The notes under the pieces were generated by a model. It was not told the origin of the DNA and did no database searches. It worked only from the letters and a program-made list of their open reading frames with translations. The position numbers and the translations under genes are program-made. From the NCBI RefSeq assembly GCF_900172325.1, contig NZ_FWFR01000004.1:273460-337459 (forward strand): a stretch of DNA of 64,000 nucleotides. Direction: 5' to 3'. Position 1 is the first letter of the stretch; each line of letters starts with the position of its first letter. Source of the DNA: Oceanibacterium hippocampi (GTDB taxonomy: Bacteria; Pseudomonadota; Alphaproteobacteria; Sneathiellales; Sneathiellaceae). Below, piece by piece: positions 42,826 to 50,862 of this stretch.

Positions 42826-44156
42826 GCGGGCTCGAGATCGGTCTCTGTTCGCTCGCCGCGATGCTCATCCTGATCTGGCTCGGCATGCATGTCGCGGTCG
42901 CGCTAACCCTGCTCTCGTTCCTCGGCGTCTGGGCGATCAAGGGCAACTGGGTGGTGGCGAGCAAGCTGCTGGCGCTGGCCGCCTATGATTCCATTGCCAG
43001 CCACATCTTCGGCGTCGTCCCGCTGTTCGTGCTGATGGGACTGCTCGTTTCGGTATCCGACATCGGCAAGGACACCTTCGAGATCGCGCACCGGATGTTT
43101 CACCGGGTCCGTGGCGGTCTCGGCATCGCCACAGTGGCGGCGAACGCGGTCTTCGCCGCGATCACCGGCATTTCCATCGCCTCGGCCGCCGTCTTCACCA
43201 AGGTCGCGGTGCCGGAAATGCTGCGGCTGGGCTATACGCCGCGTTTCGCCACCGGTGTCGTCGCCGGGTCGTCCGTGCTCGGCATGCTGATCCCGCCGAG
43301 CCTGCTCCTGATCCTTTACGGCTTCCTGGCGGAAACATCGGTCGGCGCGCTTTTCATCGCCGGGATCGTGCCGGGCCTCGTGCTCGCTTGTGCCTTCGCT
43401 GTCCTGATCGTCTTTCTTGCCCATCGGGTGCCGTCCTTCGTGGGCGGCGACGAGGGACGGTCGGTGTCGGCCAATGGCGAGGGCAATGACGCCGGGGCGC
43501 TCAGCCTGGCCATTATCCTCGCGAAGCTCGGGCCGATCGTGCTGCTGATCGGCCTCGTTCTCGGCGGCATCTATGGCGGCTTCTTCACGCCGACGGAAGC
43601 CGGCGCGGTCGGCGCGCTCGGCGCTCTGCTGCTGGCGCTCGCCAAGCGCAAGCTGAGCCTGCGCGGCTTCTGGCAGGTCCTCGTCGAGACCGGTCACGTG
43701 ACCGTCTCGATCTCGTTCCTGATTATCGCCGCCTCGATCTACACGCGGATGCTCACGCTCTCCGGCATCCCGCAGTTCGTCATCGGCGGGATCGAGGGGG
43801 CGGAACTCGGCTTCGCCGCCGTGCTGGCGATTTACGTGGTGATCGTGCTGCTGATGGGCACGGTACTCGATTCGACCTCGATCATGCTGGTGTCGCTGCC
43901 GCTGATCCTGCCGGTCATGATCGGCTTCAATGCCGACCTGGTGTGGTTCGGGATCGTCACCGTTCTCGCGGTCGAGATCGGCCTGCTGACGCCGCCGCTG
44001 GGGATCGCGGTTTACGTGATCGCGAGCACGCTCGACGATCCGCGGATCAAGCTCGGCGACATCTTCATCGGCGCCGCGCCGTTCGCGGCGATCATGCTGC
44101 TGGTGCTGATCGCGGTGATCCTCTGGCCCCCGCTCAGTATCGCGCTGGTCTATTGA
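42822..44156 (+). CDS. TRAP transporter large permease (DctM)
   Basis: The 444-residue membrane protein has about 12 hydrophobic segments. It carries the family blocks FAAITGISIASAAVFTKVAVPEML and LIPPSLLLILYGFLAE in the first half, then FFTPTEAGAVGALGALLLAL and LTPPLGIAVYVIAST in the second; the latter two contribute to the sodium and substrate site. It ends 7 bases past the convergent TPR gene's stop. With the preceding two genes it forms a complete TRAP system that is divergent from the TetR operon. Confidence 0.92.
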   Translation: MSGLEIGLCSLAAMLILIWLGMHVAVALTLLSFLGVWAIKGNWVVASKLLALAAYDSIASHIFGVVPLFVLMGLLVSVSDIGKDTFEIAHRMFHRVRGGLGIATVAANAVFAAITGISIASAAVFTKVAVPEMLRLGYTPRFATGVVAGSSVLGMLIPPSLLLILYGFLAETSVGALFIAGIVPGLVLACAFAVLIVFLAHRVPSFVGGDEGRSVSANGEGNDAGALSLAIILAKLGPIVLLIGLVLGGIYGGFFTPTEAGAVGALGALLLALAKRKLSLRGFWQVLVETGHVTVSISFLIIAASIYTRMLTLSGIPQFVIGGIEGAELGFAAVLAIYVVIVLLMGTVLDSTSIMLVSLPLILPVMIGFNADLVWFGIVTVLAVEIGLLTPPLGIAVYVIASTLDDPRIKLGDIFIGAAPFAAIMLLVLIAVILWPPLSIALVY

Positions 44157-44866
44157 GGGGGATCGACGGTCGCCGATTTCGGCGCCGGTGCGGCGCGCTG
44201 GAAGCGGGCGGCAGCCTGTTCGACCAGCGGCGCGATGTCGCCCAGTGCCTCGAGTTCGATCTGGTCGCGGAACAGCGTGGCGAGGGTCAGGCCGCTCTTG
44301 CGGTCTCCGGCGGTGCGGTTGGGCAGGGCCTTCAGCATATCGAGGCCTTCGCGGAAGCGTGCTGCCGCCTCTTTCCGCCGACCGGTATCGGCGGCAAGGC
44401 GGGCGAGCAGGGCCAGCGCCTCGGTCAGTTCATGGCGATGGCGGCGGCGGTCGAGGGCGGCAAGATCGCGAAGCAGCGCGACCGCTTCCTCGCAGGCCGC
44501 GTGCGCGGTGCCGAGCCGGTTCGCGGCTGTCGCATAGGATGCCGCCCGGCGCAGCGCGCCCGCGAGATCGGGCAGATGGATCGGGTCGCGTTCGGTGGCC
44601 AGCGTCCGGTAAAGCTCGACCGCTTCGAATGCGATCGCCGACGCCTTGCCGAAGCGGTGCATCTGGGCATTGACCTCGGCCGCGTCCAGCAGCGCCTCGG
44701 CAAGTCCGGCGCCGGTACTTTCCGGTTGCCGGCTCTCGATCGCCCGATAGGCCGCGACCGCCGCGCTTGCCGCGGCGAGTGCTTCCTCGAGTTGTCCCGC
44801 GCGTCGCGCATGCCGCCCGAGATGCACGAGCAGGGGGGCGAGTGCGGTCAATTGTGAAGGTTTCAC
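44150..44866 (-). CDS. TPR-like helical repeat protein
   Basis: This 238-residue protein consists of repeated amphipathic helix pairs (for example LEEALAAASAAVAAYRAIE, KASAIAFEAVELYRTLA and AACEEAVALLRDLAALD), a tetratricopeptide-type solenoid. No catalytic motif or signal peptide is seen. I choose a GTG start preceded by GGGA rather than a TTG 63 bases upstream. The stop overlaps that of the convergent DctM gene. TPR proteins mediate protein contacts; its partner is unknown, and the divergent PAS-GGDEF gene is a possible one. Confidence 0.65.
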   Translation of the reverse strand: MKPSQLTALAPLLVHLGRHARRAGQLEEALAAASAAVAAYRAIESRQPESTGAGLAEALLDAAEVNAQMHRFGKASAIAFEAVELYRTLATERDPIHLPDLAGALRRAASYATAANRLGTAHAACEEAVALLRDLAALDRRRHRHELTEALALLARLAADTGRRKEAAARFREGLDMLKALPNRTAGDRKSGLTLATLFRDQIELEALGDIAPLVEQAAARFQRAAPAPKSATVDPPQ

Positions 44867-45060
44867 GTTGTCCCGGTCGGTCTGGTCTGTCCGCGTCGCA
44901 GGATACGCAAGATTGCCCGAAAGCGCCAATCCGGATCACGTCCGGCGCGGCGCAGGACCGGTTATACAGTTGGACTTTGGGCAATGAGTCCGGTTTAACG
45001 GGGGCGACGCTCAGTGGTGGTTCCGGAAACAGCCGGCGGCGGACGCCAAAGCAGGTAGTG

Positions 45061-45963
45061 ATGCGTAATACGGTACTGTCGCAGGTCACGGGCGATGTCG
45101 CGCTCGACGCATTGCTGGACAGCATTGTCGATGCCGTCATCCTGATCGACGAGGGTGGCATCATCCGGCGCTTCAACAAGGGCGCTGAAAGGATTTTCGG
45201 CTATGGCCGCGATGAGGCGCTCGGTCGCAACGTCGCCATGCTGATGCCGGCCGAACATGCCACCCGCCATGACGGCTATCTGGCGCAATACCGGGAAACC
45301 GGCGAAGCCCGGATCATCGGCATCGGCAGGGAGGTCGTGGCCCGTCGCAAGGACGGGACGGAACTTCCAGTGGTGCTCTCTGTCGGCGTGCTCGAAATCC
45401 TCGGCGAGCGTTTCTTTGTCGGCAATATCCACGACCTGACAGTCGAGGCGCGTCTGCGTCAGCTGGCGACGGTCGATCAGCTGACGGGGGCGTTCAACCG
45501 TGGCCATTGCCTGGAACTCGCGGCCCGGGAGTTCAATCGCCAGCGCCGCCACGGCGGTTCGATTGCGGTGCTGCTTCTCGACATCGATCGCTTCAAGTCG
45601 GTGAACGACACTTTCGGTCATGCGACCGGCGACCTGGCGCTCAAGGGCTTCACGGACGCCTGTCGCGGCGATCTGCGCGATGTCGATATCTTCGGCCGGA
45701 TCGGTGGCGAGGAGTTCCTGCTGATTCTTCCCGAGGCCGACCGGACGCAGGCGGAACTGGTGGCGGAACGGCTGCGTCGGGCGACCGAGGACATCGTCCT
45801 GCCGAACCCGGACGGCGAGACTTTCGGCTTCACGGTGAGCATCGGCATCGCCTGTGTCGAGCCGTCCGACGAGGCAATCGAGAATGCGATCCGGCGCGCC
45901 GACGCGGCGCTGTACCGGGCCAAGGCGGCCGGACGCAACCGGGTCGAGTTCCGCGCCGGCTGA
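45061..45963 (+). CDS. Haem-PAS (FixL-like) diguanylate cyclase
   Basis: The 300-residue protein has a PAS domain at about 12-125 and a GGDEF domain at about 133-298. The PAS part resembles the oxygen-sensing domain of FixL: AERIFGYGRDEALGRNV, TRHDGYL with His70 at the haem-ligand position, and IIGIGRE with Arg90 at the position of the oxygen-contacting arginine, 20 residues after the histidine as in FixL. The GGDEF motif is GGEEF (215-219), preceded by the RxxD inhibition site RDVD (206-209) at the correct five-residue spacing. It should make cyclic di-GMP under control of oxygen or redox. The short ribosome-binding site CAGGTAG precedes the ATG. Confidence 0.82.
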   Translation: MRNTVLSQVTGDVALDALLDSIVDAVILIDEGGIIRRFNKGAERIFGYGRDEALGRNVAMLMPAEHATRHDGYLAQYRETGEARIIGIGREVVARRKDGTELPVVLSVGVLEILGERFFVGNIHDLTVEARLRQLATVDQLTGAFNRGHCLELAAREFNRQRRHGGSIAVLLLDIDRFKSVNDTFGHATGDLALKGFTDACRGDLRDVDIFGRIGGEEFLLILPEADRTQAELVAERLRRATEDIVLPNPDGETFGFTVSIGIACVEPSDEAIENAIRRADAALYRAKAAGRNRVEFRAG

Positions 45964-46055
45964 TATTGTTCCGGCATGCCGGATCAATTGCCATGGGCCG
46001 GTGCCGGCGCTAACACTGACGGCGGACCTTGGCGCCGTCAGAAGGGGAGAGTTCG

Positions 46056-47093
46056 ATGCTGACCGACCGGCTGGAAGGCAAATGGCTTGATTGCTTCGAG
46101 GAAGTGCTGGCGCTGTCCGCCGTGAAGAAGGGCGAATCCGTCGCCATCCTCTCGGAATCGCAGTCCCGGGCGCTCAACGTCCAGCTCGTCGAACTTGCCC
46201 TGCACCGTCTCGGTGCGAAGGCCTATCACGTGATCGTGCCGACCCCGGCGCAAACCTTGCCGGTGCCGGTCCGCTCCACCGGCGCCTCGAACGCGCTGGC
46301 CGGGCAGGACGCGGTGGTCAAAGCGCTGGCCGCCGCAGACATGGTCGTCGATCTGACCGTCGAGGGCCTGTTGCATGCACCCGAACTGCCGGGGGTCGTG
46401 CGCGGCGGAACCCGCATGCTGTTCATCAGCAACGAGCATCCGGAAGCGCTGGAACGGCTCAAGCCCGACCCGGAACTGGGCGCCCGTGTCGACGGGGCGA
46501 TCGCGATGATGAAGGCGGCGAGCGAGCTTCGCGTGACCTCGCCTGGCGGTACCGATCTCATCGTCGATGTCTCGGGCGCCCCGGTCGGCGGCGCGCGGGG
46601 CTTTGCCGCGGCGCCGAAATCGGTCGATCACTGGCCCGGCGGCCTGGTCGCCTGCTTTCCCAGGGCCGGCTCGGTCAACGGGCGGATCGTCCTCGACCGG
46701 GGCGACCTCAATCTCACCTTCAAACGCTACGTCGAGGAGCCGATCACGCTCCAGATCGAGGACGATTTCGTCACGACGGTCGAGGGCCGGGGCGTCGATG
46801 CCGAACTGCTCCGCAGCTATTTCGAGGTCTGGGGCGACCGCAATGCCTATGCGACCTCGCATGTCGGCTGGGGGCTCAATGAACGCGCCCGCTGGGATGC
46901 CGTCACGATGTACGACAAGCGCGACATGAACGGCACCGAACAGCGCACCTTCGCCGGCAATTTCCTCTATTCGACCGGCGCCAACCAGTTCGCCAAGCGC
47001 TTCACGCTCGGCCATTTCGATTTGCCGATGCGGCACTGCACGGTGCTGCTCGACAACCGGCCCGTCGTCGAGGACGGAAAGCTGGTCGGCTGA
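46056..47093 (+). CDS. NicX-like 2,5-dihydroxypyridine dioxygenase family protein
   Basis: The 345-residue protein resembles NicX, an extradiol-like ring-cleaving dioxygenase related in fold to M29 aminopeptidases. The expected iron ligands are all present: His269 in SHVGWGLNE, and His320 and Asp322 in LGHFDLP. I recall the same H-H-D set in NicX of Pseudomonas. The 2,5-dihydroxypyridine reaction is therefore possible, but no other nicotinate-pathway gene is beside it, so another hydroxylated ring or an aminopeptidase-like role may apply. AAGGGGAGA precedes the chosen ATG by 6 bases. The gene stands alone between the cyclic di-GMP gene and a small lipoprotein. Confidence 0.72.
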   Translation: MLTDRLEGKWLDCFEEVLALSAVKKGESVAILSESQSRALNVQLVELALHRLGAKAYHVIVPTPAQTLPVPVRSTGASNALAGQDAVVKALAAADMVVDLTVEGLLHAPELPGVVRGGTRMLFISNEHPEALERLKPDPELGARVDGAIAMMKAASELRVTSPGGTDLIVDVSGAPVGGARGFAAAPKSVDHWPGGLVACFPRAGSVNGRIVLDRGDLNLTFKRYVEEPITLQIEDDFVTTVEGRGVDAELLRSYFEVWGDRNAYATSHVGWGLNERARWDAVTMYDKRDMNGTEQRTFAGNFLYSTGANQFAKRFTLGHFDLPMRHCTVLLDNRPVVEDGKLVG

Positions 47094-47186
47094 ACCCCGC
47101 GTCCGTCCGGGCGCCTTGAAGTTGCCATGCCCGGTGCCACGTCCTGACTGAATGACTTCAGTGGAACCCAGGAAGGGATCGTCGGC

Positions 47187-47393
47187 ATGACCCATCGGAA
47201 AATCATCCCGCTCGCGCTGGTACTTTTCGCGGCCGGATTGTCCGGTTGCGCCGGCAGCTTCTACAGCCGGACCTGCGAGGAACGGGGGCTGGTCAGCGGC
47301 ACCGAGGCCTTTCAGCGCTGCCTCGCCGAACTGCAGCGGGAACAGGACGTCAATGACCGGATGAACAATCGGTACAAGAGCGGCGGCCCCTGA
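47187..47393 (+). CDS. Small lipoprotein
   Basis: This 68-residue precursor has a positively charged start, a hydrophobic run (residues 6-17) and a lipobox LSGC, so it should be cleaved before the cysteine and lipid-anchored. The mature part of about 48 residues holds two further cysteines that could pair and ends with a polar tail. The surface-anchored product has no recognisable domain. The ATG has GGAAGGG upstream (residual spacing about 7). Confidence 0.68.
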   Translation: MTHRKIIPLALVLFAAGLSGCAGSFYSRTCEERGLVSGTEAFQRCLAELQREQDVNDRMNNRYKSGGP

Positions 47394-47447
47394 ACCGGGG
47401 TCGTCGTCCGTACCGGTCGCCTCGGCTGGTCGAAGGGTCCGGGGCGT

Positions 47448-47921
47448 TCAGGGATAGGGCGAGCGGCGGATATTCTCGAGCACCTTGTGCAGGGTTTCGA
47501 TGAGGCCCTCGACCGTCGCTGCGTCCAGACCCAGAACGGCGCGACGATAATGGCGCATGGCGATCGGCAGGATCGTCTCGAAGACGTCGTGCCCCTTCGC
47601 CGTCATGTGCAGGTTGACGATCCGCTGGTCCTCCGGCGGCGAGCGGCGCTTGACGAGACCGCGCTTGACCAGCCGTTCGACGACCCGCGACAGGGTCGAT
47701 TGCTCGATGACCGTATAGACCGAGACCTCGCCGATGCTTCGGCCGTCGGCGACGCGGAGCACGGCGAGCACGCGCCAGTCGGGCAGCGTCATGCCAATAC
47801 CGCGCAGTTCTTCCGCCAGATCGGTATTCAGCCGGTTGGAAATGCGATTGAGCAGATAGGGGAGGAAGTCGTCGAGGCAGAGCCCGTCCGCCAGCGGCGC
47901 CATTCCTTTTCCATCCTGCAT
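47448..47921 (-). CDS. MarR-family transcriptional regulator
   Basis: The 157-residue protein has the MarR winged-helix pattern: an N-terminal helix pair, LPDWRVLAVLRVADGRSIGEVSVYTVIEQSTLSRVVERLVKRGLVKRR (helix-turn-helix and start of wing) and EDQRIVNLHMTAKGHDVF. I start at the ATG after AGAGGAAACGGAG. A longer frame would run into the upstream transporter gene. It lies at the end of, and is transcribed with, a TRAP-type transporter operon on the minus strand (20 bases after the large-permease stop), and likely controls it in response to an aromatic ligand. Confidence 0.83.
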   Translation of the reverse strand: MQDGKGMAPLADGLCLDDFLPYLLNRISNRLNTDLAEELRGIGMTLPDWRVLAVLRVADGRSIGEVSVYTVIEQSTLSRVVERLVKRGLVKRRSPPEDQRIVNLHMTAKGHDVFETILPIAMRHYRRAVLGLDAATVEGLIETLHKVLENIRRSPYP

Positions 47922-47940
47922 GCGCTCCGTTTCCTCTTGC

Positions 47941-49257
47941 TCAACGCCGCATGATTGTCGGCAACCAGGTCGCAATGTCGGGGACCGCGACGATGATGGC
48001 CAGCGCGATGAGCTCCAGCACGATGAAGGGGGCAGCGGCCGCGTAGATCTGGCCGAGCGTGATATCGGGTGGCGCGACGCCCTTCATGACATAGAGCAGC
48101 AGCCCGAAGGGCGGCGTCGTGAAGCTGATCTCCATGACGATCAGCATCAGCACGCCAAGCCACAGCAGGTCGATCCCGACCAGCTTGGCCAGCGGAATGA
48201 AGAACGGCAGGGTGATCATGATCATGCTGACCTGATCCATGAAGGCGCCGAGGAACAGCAGCACGACCAGCATCGCCAGCAGGATCATGAACGGCGTGGC
48301 CTCGAAACTGTTGATCACGCCGAGCAGGCCATTCGTCGCGCCGGAGAAGGCGAGGATCTGCGAGAAAGTCACCGAGGCGACGATGATGAACAGGATCATC
48401 ACCGCGATCTTCGCGGTTTCGCGCATCGACTTGATCATCACCTTGACGCTCAGGCTGCGATAGCCGGCGGCGGCGATCGCCGAGGCGGTACAGCCCAGTG
48501 CGGCGGATTCGGTCGGAGTCGCCCAGCCGGCGAGGATCGAGCCGACGACGACAGCGAAGATCCCGAACAGCGGCAGCACGTAGATGACGAAGGGGCGCCA
48601 GCGGTTCCAGCCCCGCACGGCCTCGATCTCGTAGGAGGGGGCAAGCTCGGGCTTGAGACCCGCCCGGATCACCACGTAACCGAGGAAGAAGATGCTCAGC
48701 ATCAGGCCGGGAATGATGCCGGCGATCAGCAGCTTCGAGATCGAGATCCCGGCGAGACTGCCGAGCAGCACGGCCAGCGCCGAGGGCGGAATCAGCATGG
48801 CGATGCTGCCGGCGGCCATTATCGGGCCCATCGCGAGCGTCGGGTGATAGCCGCGCTTCAGCATGTTGGGCAGCAGCATGGAACCGAGCACGGCGGTATT
48901 GGCGATCGTCGAACCGGACAGCGAGGAGAAGATCGTTCCGCCGACGACCGACACGATCGAGAGCCGGCCCGGAACCCGGCTGATCAGCCGGTCGACCGCG
49001 TCGATCGCCTTGAAGGCGACGCCGGAGTGAAACAGGATCTCGCCCATCAGCAGGAAGAGCGCGATCGGCACAAGGGTGAAGGAGGTGAGCGAGGCCATCG
49101 CGTTGCGGGCGAGTTGCGTCAGGCCCGCTTCACCGCCCAGGAAGACGAAGGCGCCGACGATGTTGACGCCGAGAAAGGCGAAGGCGACGGGCAGCCCGAT
49201 GGCCATCAGCGCGCAGAGCAGCCCGAGCATCAGGACGAGTGCGGAAAGCCAGTCCAT
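47941..49257 (-). CDS. TRAP transporter large permease (DctM)
   Basis: The 438-residue protein has about 12 hydrophobic segments and the DctM blocks FSSLSGSTIANTAVLGSMLLP, IPPSALAVLLGSLAGIS, ATPTESAALGCTASA and FTTPPFGLLLYVMKG. It is preceded by the small permease (4 bases) and binding protein and followed by marR. The set forms the second tripartite TRAP transporter of the window, close to IorAB. Confidence 0.92.
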   Translation of the reverse strand: MDWLSALVLMLGLLCALMAIGLPVAFAFLGVNIVGAFVFLGGEAGLTQLARNAMASLTSFTLVPIALFLLMGEILFHSGVAFKAIDAVDRLISRVPGRLSIVSVVGGTIFSSLSGSTIANTAVLGSMLLPNMLKRGYHPTLAMGPIMAAGSIAMLIPPSALAVLLGSLAGISISKLLIAGIIPGLMLSIFFLGYVVIRAGLKPELAPSYEIEAVRGWNRWRPFVIYVLPLFGIFAVVVGSILAGWATPTESAALGCTASAIAAAGYRSLSVKVMIKSMRETAKIAVMILFIIVASVTFSQILAFSGATNGLLGVINSFEATPFMILLAMLVVLLFLGAFMDQVSMIMITLPFFIPLAKLVGIDLLWLGVLMLIVMEISFTTPPFGLLLYVMKGVAPPDITLGQIYAAAAPFIVLELIALAIIVAVPDIATWLPTIMRR

Positions 49258-49261
49258 TCTC

Positions 49262-49780
49262 TCAGAGTCCGTCCAGCACGGTGTCGTTCCCGGCCTCCGT
49301 CCTGCCGCGCACGGCGCGCACGAGACGGACGACGAATTCGATTGCCAGCAGTGCCATCGATGCCGGCAGCACGGCGAGCAGCCACCATTCGGTGACGACC
49401 AGATCCTTGAAGATCAGCGAGTTCGACTCGGCCGAGGCGATCGTCGCGGCGAGGCTGTACCAGAACAGGATGAGCGAGATCGCGAGGCCGATCAGGTCGG
49501 TGACGATCTCGAGCGCGAGCGCCGCCCGGCGCGGCACGTTTCCGACAACGAGATCGACGCGCACGTGTGCGCCGAGCCGGAGCACCCAGGGCGCGGCAAT
49601 GAAGGTCGCTCCGTAGAGCGCATATTCGGAAATCTCGATCAGCCAGCCGAAATTCCCGAGCCCGACATTGCGGATCACCACGTCGATGCTGACGAACAGT
49701 GCCAGCAGGACGAAGACGAAGCCCGCGAGCAGGCCGCAGGCATCGAGCAGCGTCGAATAGAGGGACGCCAGTTGCTTCAT
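49262..49780 (-). CDS. TRAP transporter small permease (DctQ)
   Basis: Four hydrophobic segments and a DVVIRNVG element between the first two identify this 172-residue DctQ protein. It lies 79 bases after the binding-protein gene. The carboxyl end is arginine-rich, as often in the cytoplasmic tail. Confidence 0.87.
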   Translation of the reverse strand: MKQLASLYSTLLDACGLLAGFVFVLLALFVSIDVVIRNVGLGNFGWLIEISEYALYGATFIAAPWVLRLGAHVRVDLVVGNVPRRAALALEIVTDLIGLAISLILFWYSLAATIASAESNSLIFKDLVVTEWWLLAVLPASMALLAIEFVVRLVRAVRGRTEAGNDTVLDGL

Positions 49781-49859
49781 GTTGTCACCAGAACACGGGG
49801 GCGCGAGCGACGCACGACACCGGCCGGAAGATACCGGCCGGTGTCGGCAGTCGGCAAGA

Positions 49860-50831
49860 TTACTTGCTCAGCAGCTCCTGGAGCTTCGGACCATGCTCGG
49901 TGTTGGCCTCGAGGAACGCCTTCCAGCCGGAATCGTAGGCCAGTTGCAGGTAGTCATCGGCAACCTGGCCCTCGAAGGTGATCGCCTGGATGCCTGCCTC
50001 GGTCTGCCGGGCGATTTCCTTCTCGGCGATTGCCTTGTCCTCCTCACAGAGCGATTCCAGCCACTGGACGGCGCTGTTGATAACGCCGCGCTCGGCGTCG
50101 CTCAGCTTCTTCCAGCTGTCGAGGTTCATCAGGATCTCGACGGAGGCCCGGTAGAAGCCCGGGTCGACACGATACTTCGTCACCTCGTGCCAGCCGAGAT
50201 CGAGCACCCCGACCGTGGGCCAGCCGTAGCCGTCGACCGTGCCGCGCTCCAGCGCGGTGTAGACCTCGCCCGGCGCGGTACGGATATTCTCCGCCCCCAT
50301 GGCGGCGAAGAAGGCGCGGTAGATCGGCGTCACGCGGATCTTGAGGCCGGTCAGGTCGGGCTTGTCGATCTTCTTGTTGAGATAGATGTGGAAGGGGACG
50401 CAGTCCTTCTGGCGGGCCAGGAGTTCGGCGTTCACCTTCTCGTTGTGCAGCTTGTTCATGTATGCCCAGGCGCCGTTCTGCCGTTCCTCCTGGATCGTGT
50501 AGCGCGACAGCTTGATGGCGTCGGCCTCCGGCAGCAGGTTGGTGTAGAAGGCGCCCGGCAGATTGCCGATATCGACGACGCCGGTCTTGACGGCGTTGCC
50601 GAGCTCGAACGGGTTCATCACCTTGCCGCCGCCGCCGACATAGTTGATCTGGATGACGCCCTTGCCGGACTCGTTCACCTTGTCGATGAAGCGCTGGAAA
50701 TTGACGCTGAACGTGGTGTCGTCGGCGAAGGCGCTGACCGCGCGGAGCGTGGTCTCGGCCGAGGCGCTGCCGGCCGCCGCGAGAAGCGCGGCGCCGCAGG
50801 CGGCGGCGATGAGGTAGCTGGTCCGTTTCAT
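49860..50831 (-). CDS. TRAP transporter substrate-binding protein (DctP family)
   Basis: This 323-residue protein has a signal peptide (hydrophobic at about 6-22, cleavage near ASA-ETT) and the DctP pattern: INYVGGGGKVMNPFELGNAVKTGVVDIG in the first half, and LTGLKIRVTPIYRAFFAAMGA with the conserved carboxylate-binding arginine in the middle. The ligand is an organic acid. It follows iorB by 31 bases, so a single transcript from iorA through marR is possible. A GGAGGAAAC ribosome-binding site lies before the ATG. Confidence 0.88.
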   Translation of the reverse strand: MKRTSYLIAAACGAALLAAAGSASAETTLRAVSAFADDTTFSVNFQRFIDKVNESGKGVIQINYVGGGGKVMNPFELGNAVKTGVVDIGNLPGAFYTNLLPEADAIKLSRYTIQEERQNGAWAYMNKLHNEKVNAELLARQKDCVPFHIYLNKKIDKPDLTGLKIRVTPIYRAFFAAMGAENIRTAPGEVYTALERGTVDGYGWPTVGVLDLGWHEVTKYRVDPGFYRASVEILMNLDSWKKLSDAERGVINSAVQWLESLCEEDKAIAEKEIARQTEAGIQAITFEGQVADDYLQLAYDSGWKAFLEANTEHGPKLQELLSK

Positions 50832-50862
50832 GGTTTCGTTTCCTCCCTTGTGATGATGGGAT

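Noticed and set aside
47920..49395. Antisense open frame of 491 codons over a TRAP permease
   Set aside because: Same reason: reversed transmembrane codons, no motif.
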